Below, piece by piece: positions 60,119 through 64,000 of a DNA stretch of 64,000 bases. The position numbers and the translations under genes are program-made. The stretch is from Nocardioides panacis. Its GTDB lineage: Bacteria; Actinomycetota; Actinomycetes; Propionibacteriales; Nocardioidaceae. The stretch spans positions 3,100,001-3,164,000 of the forward strand of contig NZ_CP077062.1 of the NCBI RefSeq assembly GCF_019039255.1, in the 5' to 3' direction. The stretch's first letter is position 1, and every line of letters starts with the position of its first letter. The notes under the pieces were generated by a model. That model was not told the DNA's origin. It searched no databases and saw only the letters and a list, made by a program, of their open reading frames with translations.

Positions 60119-60964
60119 TCAGCCGGCGAGCACGACCCGGGTCCGCGGGCCCAGCGAGTCGCGCCGGTCCGTGGCCATCGGGTGCTCGCGCTGCACGCGC
60201 GCCACCTCGTCGGCGTCGAGGTCGGCGACCACGACGCCCGGCTCGAGGCCGAGCCGCCGCACGGGTCGGCCCTCGGGGTCGTAGACCGCCGTGCCGCCGC
60301 TGAACGAGCCGGTCCCGCAGGTCCCGGTCAGCCCGGCGAACGCGACGTAGATCCCGTTGTCGAGCGCCCGCGCGGCGTAGTAGACGTCCCGACGGTGCTC
60401 GGCCCCGACGTAGTAGGCGGCGGGCACGAGGTACGCCGCGGCGCCGCCCGCGGTCGCCGCCAGGGCGTGCTCGGGGAAGCAGCCGTCGTAGCAGACCCCG
60501 AGCGCGAGCTCCCAGCCGTCGACGACGATCGTGGCTCCGTGGTCGCCCGGCGTGAAGAAGTCCCGCTCCGGGCCGGACAGGTGCTGCTTGTCGTACGGCG
60601 CGGTGACCTCGCCCTCCGGGTCGACGACCAGCACCGACAGCGTGGACGCGTGCCGTCCCGAGCCTGTCGCAGGGTCGACCGCCCGTCGTACGGCGGCCCC
60701 GACGACCACGACCACCGACCGGGACCGCGCCACCTCCGACAGCGGCTCGAGGGCGGCGTCGTCGAGGTCGAGCGACGCGTCGTGCGTCCAGGCGGCCTCG
60801 TCGTAGCCTGTGAGGAACAGCTCGGGCAGCACCACGACCCGGGCGCCCTGGTCGGCCGCGTCGCGCACCAGCGACACCGCCGTCGCGACGTTGGTCGCGA
60901 GGTCCCCGGGCACGGACACGGCCTGCCCGGCGGCCAGCCTCAGTCGGCCCGGGGCCCGGGTCAC
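60119..60964 (-). CDS. Carbon-nitrogen hydrolase (nitrilase superfamily)
   Basis: A 281-residue amidase-type enzyme with the complete catalytic triad: E48 in VVLPELFLTGYD, K126 in APYDKQHLSGPE and C158 in LALGVCYDGCFPE. A further Glu in FPEHALAA follows the nucleophile. These enzymes hydrolyse or condense amides, nitriles or carbamoyl compounds; the substrate here is unknown. The GTG overlaps the guaB3 stop by 4 nt (GTGA), so it is co-translated with guaB3. A purine-related amide is possible but not shown. Confidence 0.9.
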   Translation of the reverse strand: MTRAPGRLRLAAGQAVSVPGDLATNVATAVSLVRDAADQGARVVVLPELFLTGYDEAAWTHDASLDLDDAALEPLSEVARSRSVVVVVGAAVRRAVDPATGSGRHASTLSVLVVDPEGEVTAPYDKQHLSGPERDFFTPGDHGATIVVDGWELALGVCYDGCFPEHALAATAGGAAAYLVPAAYYVGAEHRRDVYYAARALDNGIYVAFAGLTGTCGTGSFSGGTAVYDPEGRPVRRLGLEPGVVVADLDADEVARVQREHPMATDRRDSLGPRTRVVLAG

Positions 60965-62064
60965 GAGACGACGACCTCGACCCGCTGGAACTCCTTGAGC
61001 TCGGTGTAGCCGGTGGTGGCCATCGCCCGGCGCAGCGCACCGACCAGGTTCATGGTCCCGTCGGCGGTCCGGGACGGGCCGAACAGGATCTCCTCGAGCG
61101 TCCCGACGGTGCCCATCTCGATGCGCTCGCCGCGCGGCAGGTGCGGGTGCCAGGCCTCGGAGCCCCAGTGGTAGCCGTGGCCCGGCGCCTCGGCGGCGCG
61201 GGCGAGCGGCGAGCCGACCATCACGGCGTCCGCGCCGCAGGCCACCGCCTTGGCGAGGTCGCCGGAGCGGCCGATCGAGCCGTCCGCGATCACGTGCACG
61301 TAGCGGCCGCCGGACTCGTCGAGATAGTCGCGGCGGGCGGCCGCGACGTCGGCGACGGCCGAGGCCATCGGCACGGAGATGCCCAGGACCGTGCGGGTGG
61401 TGTGCGCGGCGCCGCCGCCGAAGCCGACCAGCACGCCGGCCGCGCCGGTGCGCATCAGGTGCAGCGCCGCCTGGTACGTCGCACAGCCACCGACGATGAC
61501 CGGGACGTCGAGCTCGTAGATGAACTCCTTGAGGTTCAGCGGCTCGGCCTGGCCGGAGACGTGCTCAGCCGACACCGTCGTCCCGCGGATCACGAACATG
61601 TCGCAGCCGGCGTCGACGACCGTCTTGGCGAACTCCTTGGTGCGCTGCGGGGACAGCGAGCCGGCCACGGTCACGCCGGACTCGCGCATCTCCTTGAGCC
61701 GGGCGGTGATCAGCTCGGGCCGGATCGGCTCGGCGTAGATCTCCTGGAGCCGGGCGGTGGCCCGCGGGCCGTCGAGCCCGGCGACCTCCGCGAGCAGGCC
61801 GCTCGGGTCGTCGTACCGGGTCCACAGGCCCTCGAGGTCGAGCACGCCGAGGCCGCCGTGCTTGCCGAACGCGACCGCGGTCTGCGGCGACATCACCGAG
61901 TCCATCGGCGCCGCCATGATCGGCAGGTCGAACCGGTAGGCGTCGATCTGCCAGGCCACCGACACCTCCTCGGGGTCCCGCGTGCGGCGCGACGGCACGA
62001 TCGCGAGGTCGTCGAACGAGTACGCGCGGCGTCCGCGCTTGGCGCGACCGATCTCGATGTCCAT
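60961..62064 (-). CDS. guaB3: GuaB3-family IMP dehydrogenase-related protein
   Basis: A 367-residue (beta/alpha)8 protein of the IMPDH/GMP-reductase superfamily without CBS domains. The N-terminus IEIGRAKRGRRAYSFDDLAIVPSRRTRDPEEV is diagnostic for actinobacterial GuaB3. The NAD/phosphate segments APMDSVMSP, VPVIVGGCATYQAAL and GVLVGFGGGAAHTTR are present, but the normal catalytic loop GxGxxCxTR reads GFGGGAAHTTR, with the Cys replaced by His or Ala. Its activity is therefore uncertain. guaB2 is not adjacent. ATG 62064 has TAGGCT 7 nt upstream. Confidence 0.9.
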   Translation of the reverse strand: MDIEIGRAKRGRRAYSFDDLAIVPSRRTRDPEEVSVAWQIDAYRFDLPIMAAPMDSVMSPQTAVAFGKHGGLGVLDLEGLWTRYDDPSGLLAEVAGLDGPRATARLQEIYAEPIRPELITARLKEMRESGVTVAGSLSPQRTKEFAKTVVDAGCDMFVIRGTTVSAEHVSGQAEPLNLKEFIYELDVPVIVGGCATYQAALHLMRTGAAGVLVGFGGGAAHTTRTVLGISVPMASAVADVAAARRDYLDESGGRYVHVIADGSIGRSGDLAKAVACGADAVMVGSPLARAAEAPGHGYHWGSEAWHPHLPRGERIEMGTVGTLEEILFGPSRTADGTMNLVGALRRAMATTGYTELKEFQRVEVVVS

Positions 62065-62071
62065 GCCAGCG

Positions 62072-62077
62072 AGCCTA
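62072..62077 (-). promoter_or_regulatory. Leaderless-type -10 element of guaB3
   Basis: TAGGCT on the minus strand, 7 nt before ATG 62064. Confidence 0.48.
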
Positions 62078-62102
62078 TCGGGGCCGCCGGACCGGCCAGG
62101 AG

Positions 62103-62660
62103 TCAGGAGTAGACGGGCGCGTAGCGGACCAGCAGCACGCCGCTGGCCAGGGCCCGGCTCTCGGTCAGCTCCAGCGGGACGGTCCCGGTCCCCTCGAAGA
62201 GCCGCTGGCCGGTGGCGACCGCGACCGGGTGCACCAGCAGCGCGAGCTCGTCGAGCAGGCCCTGGGCGATCAGCCAGCGCACGGTCGTGGCGCTGCCCGA
62301 CATCGTGACCTCGCCGTCGGCGGTCCGCTCCTTGAGCGCGCGCACCTGCTCGGCGACCGCCGCGTCGTCGACCCCGGACAGGACCGTGGTGTTCTGCCAC
62401 CGGGCCTCGAACGGCTCGTGGGCCAGGACGTACTTCGGCATCGGGTTGATCACGCCGCCGAAGTCCTCGTCGCCCTGGTCCGGCCAGTACTGCGACCACT
62501 CGTCGTACAGCGTCCTGCCCATCAGGATCGCCCGGGTGCTCGCCATCCCCGAGCCGACGACCTCGCCCATCTCGTCGTCGAAGTAGCCGAAGTGCCACTG
62601 GTCGGGTCGCTCCACGACGCCGTCCATCGAGATGAAGAAGTTCGAGACGATCCTGCCCAT
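62103..62660 (-). CDS. Dihydrofolate reductase/RibD C-terminal-like reductase
   Basis: A 185-residue reductase of the DHFR-like RibD_C family. It starts MGRIVSNFFISMDGVVERPDQWHFGYFDDE, and shows AILMGRTLYDEWSQYWP, KYVLAHEPFE and VTMSGSATTVRWLIAQGLLDELALLVHPVAVATGQRLFEG, the typical order of the family. Many such genes are stand-alone reductases of unknown physiological substrate in actinobacteria. ATG at 62660. Confidence 0.9.
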   Translation of the reverse strand: MGRIVSNFFISMDGVVERPDQWHFGYFDDEMGEVVGSGMASTRAILMGRTLYDEWSQYWPDQGDEDFGGVINPMPKYVLAHEPFEARWQNTTVLSGVDDAAVAEQVRALKERTADGEVTMSGSATTVRWLIAQGLLDELALLVHPVAVATGQRLFEGTGTVPLELTESRALASGVLLVRYAPVYS

Positions 62661-62717
62661 GGTGGCCGCTCCTCGGTCGGTGGTGTCAGGAACGTAGACC
62701 GGCGGACCGGCCGGGAC

Positions 62718-64000
62718 TCATCGCTGCGGGGCGGTTCCTCGCGTCCGGGCGGCGAGCACCACGAGCGCGCCCACCACGGAGACCGCCGCGGTCACCACGG
62801 CCGCGTGGTTCCACCCGGCGACCAGGCCGGCGGGCGTGGTGGCCCCGGCGGCGATCACCGACACGACCGTGACCCCGACCGCCGAGCCGACGTACCGCGC
62901 GGTGTTGTTGGCGCCGCTGCCGACGCTCCCGCGGCCGTCCGGGACGCTGGCCACCGCCTCGCGGCCCAGCGCGGCGTTCAGCACGCCGCTGGCCACGCCG
63001 GCGACCAGCAGGCCGGGCACGAAGCGCACCCAGGTCGAGTCCACGTCGACGCCGTGCTGCATCGCCTGGCCCACGGCGACGCCGAGCAGCCCGAGGGCCA
63101 GCTGGGTCCGCCCGGACACCCGCGCCGGGATCCGGCGGGCCAGCAGCGCGGTGACCACGCTGGAGCCGGACCACAGCAGCATCAGCAGCGAGGCGCTGAG
63201 CGCGGAGATGCCGAGGGCGCGGCCGGCGAAGCCGGGCAGGTACGACGTCAGGGCGATCACCCCGGCACCGGTGGCCAGCGCGGCGACCGTCGCGGCCACG
63301 AAGGGCGGGTGCCGGAACAGCGCGAGGTCGAGCATCGCGGCGGGGCTGCGGCGCTCAACCGCCACGAACGCGCCGAGCAGCACCACGGCCGCGACCGCGA
63401 GCACGAGGACCAGGGGGGCCGTCCAGCCCTCCCGCCCCTCGACCAGGGCGGCGAGCAGCGCGCTCATCCCGCCGGCGAGCAGCAACAAGCCAGGCAGGTC
63501 CAGGGGCCGGGGCTGCGCCGAGCGTGACTCGTGCACCACCCGGAGCGCCGCGACCGTGACCGCGGCGCCCGCCACCGCGAGCACCCAGTAGGCGTCGCGC
63601 CAGGAGGCGACCAGGTCGAGGGAGGCCGAGAGCAGCGGCCCCACGGCGATCCCGGCGCCCACGCTGGCGCCCCACACGCCGCTGGCCGCCGCGCGGGCCG
63701 GGCCGGGGGGCGTACGTCGCCGCGATGATGCCGAGGCTGGAAGCCACCACGGCCGCCCCGCCGAGGCCCTGCAGCACCCGCGCCGCCACGAACAGCAGGG
63801 TCCCGGGCGCGAGGGCGGCGAGCACCGAGCCGAGCACCAGCACGGCCATCCCGGCCGCGAAGGTGCGGCGCCGGCCGAAGTCGTCGGACAGCGTGCCGGT
63901 GGACAGCAGGGCCGCACCCAGCCCGATGCTCATCGAGCTGAGGATCCAGGTCCGCCCCGAGGTCCCCGCCCCGAGCGTGGCCGCGGTGCTGTTCAGCGTC
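62718..64000 (-). CDS. MFS transporter (DHA2-like), N-terminus beyond window edge and frame broken at a C6 run
   Basis: The C-terminal part (frame ending at 62718) and an N-terminal part reaching the right edge encode one drug-efflux-type MFS protein. The N-terminal frame has WILSSMSIGLGAALLSTGTLSDDFGRRR (motif A) and RVLQGLGGAAVVASSLGIIAA (motif B). It passes at the run 63705-63710 into the next frame with SGVWGASVGAGIAVGPLL (motif C) and further helices. One base less in the run joins them. At least eleven helices are visible and the start lies beyond base 64000. Substrate unknown. Confidence 0.85.

Noticed and set aside
1-64000. tRNA, rRNA, CRISPR arrays, prophage or insertion-sequence genes
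   Set aside because: No cloverleaf, rRNA stretch, spaced direct repeats or transposase/integrase motifs were recognised on reading. Absence is not proven without a dedicated scan.

Overview
The window is very GC-rich chromosomal DNA from a high-GC actinobacterium, most likely a Nocardioides-like member of the Nocardioidaceae. This rests on codon use, SucCD of the actinobacterial type, F420 enzymes (an NpdG-type reductase next to an LLM oxidoreductase), PspC-type two-component genes, a BldC-like regulator, a class F-type sortase, GuaB3 and a DUF222/HNH (13E12-type) gene. No rRNA, tRNA, CRISPR array, prophage or insertion sequence was seen. The species is inferred only.

Layout. 1-14 kb: a glycogen-debranching gene cut by the left edge, mdh, and a minus-strand block sucC-sucD ... 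DUF6350-purN-purH-folD-DUF3017. I recall this block as contiguous in other actinobacteria; here three plus-strand genes lie inside it (a sigma-factor-like membrane protein, kynureninase and a DUF402 protein). 14-21 kb: two alpha/beta hydrolases, a LolA-like protein with an ABC-2 exporter, a secreted CocE/S15 hydrolase and a B12-binding protein. 21-30 kb: M23 peptidase, PcrA helicase, M15 lipoprotein, and a PspC histidine kinase/LuxR regulator pair divergent from three small-to-medium PspC/membrane genes. 30-38 kb: a G6PDH, a sortase/DUF4397/proline-rich operon, an OmpR-type two-component system with a DUF4153-like membrane protein, and a YtxH-like protein. 38-48 kb: F420 reductase, LLM oxidoreductase, acyl-CoA dehydrogenase, a fused SecDF, DUF222-HNH, an orphan sugar permease, a lipoprotein, a P450 and a GNAT. 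48-64 kb: guaA, a BBE-like FAD oxidase, a GMC oxidoreductase with an aldehyde dehydrogenase, an M4 protease, glpD, bldC-like, a nitrilase-family gene, guaB3, a RibD-like reductase and an MFS transporter cut by the right edge.

How the genes fit together. Purine synthesis (folD, purN, purH, guaA, guaB3) and the TCA cycle (mdh, sucCD) are the main housekeeping themes. Cell-envelope maintenance (M23, M15, sortase, PspC, SecDF) is the second. Many genes overlap by 4 nt (ATGA/GTGA). At least a dozen genes carry a TANNNT hexamer exactly 6-7 nt before the start codon, the signature of leaderless actinobacterial transcripts; this signal also decides several starts.

Two cautions. Five genes (DUF6350, the sigma-like gene, pcrA, the aldehyde dehydrogenase and the MFS transporter) are each broken by one surplus base in a C/G run of 6-7. 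Since pcrA is normally essential, uncorrected sequencing indels are the simplest reading. I found no clear candidate for a large unknown defence or biosynthetic system. The most interesting small modules are the sortase operon, the membrane-tethered sigma-like protein and the dispersed palindromic repeats.
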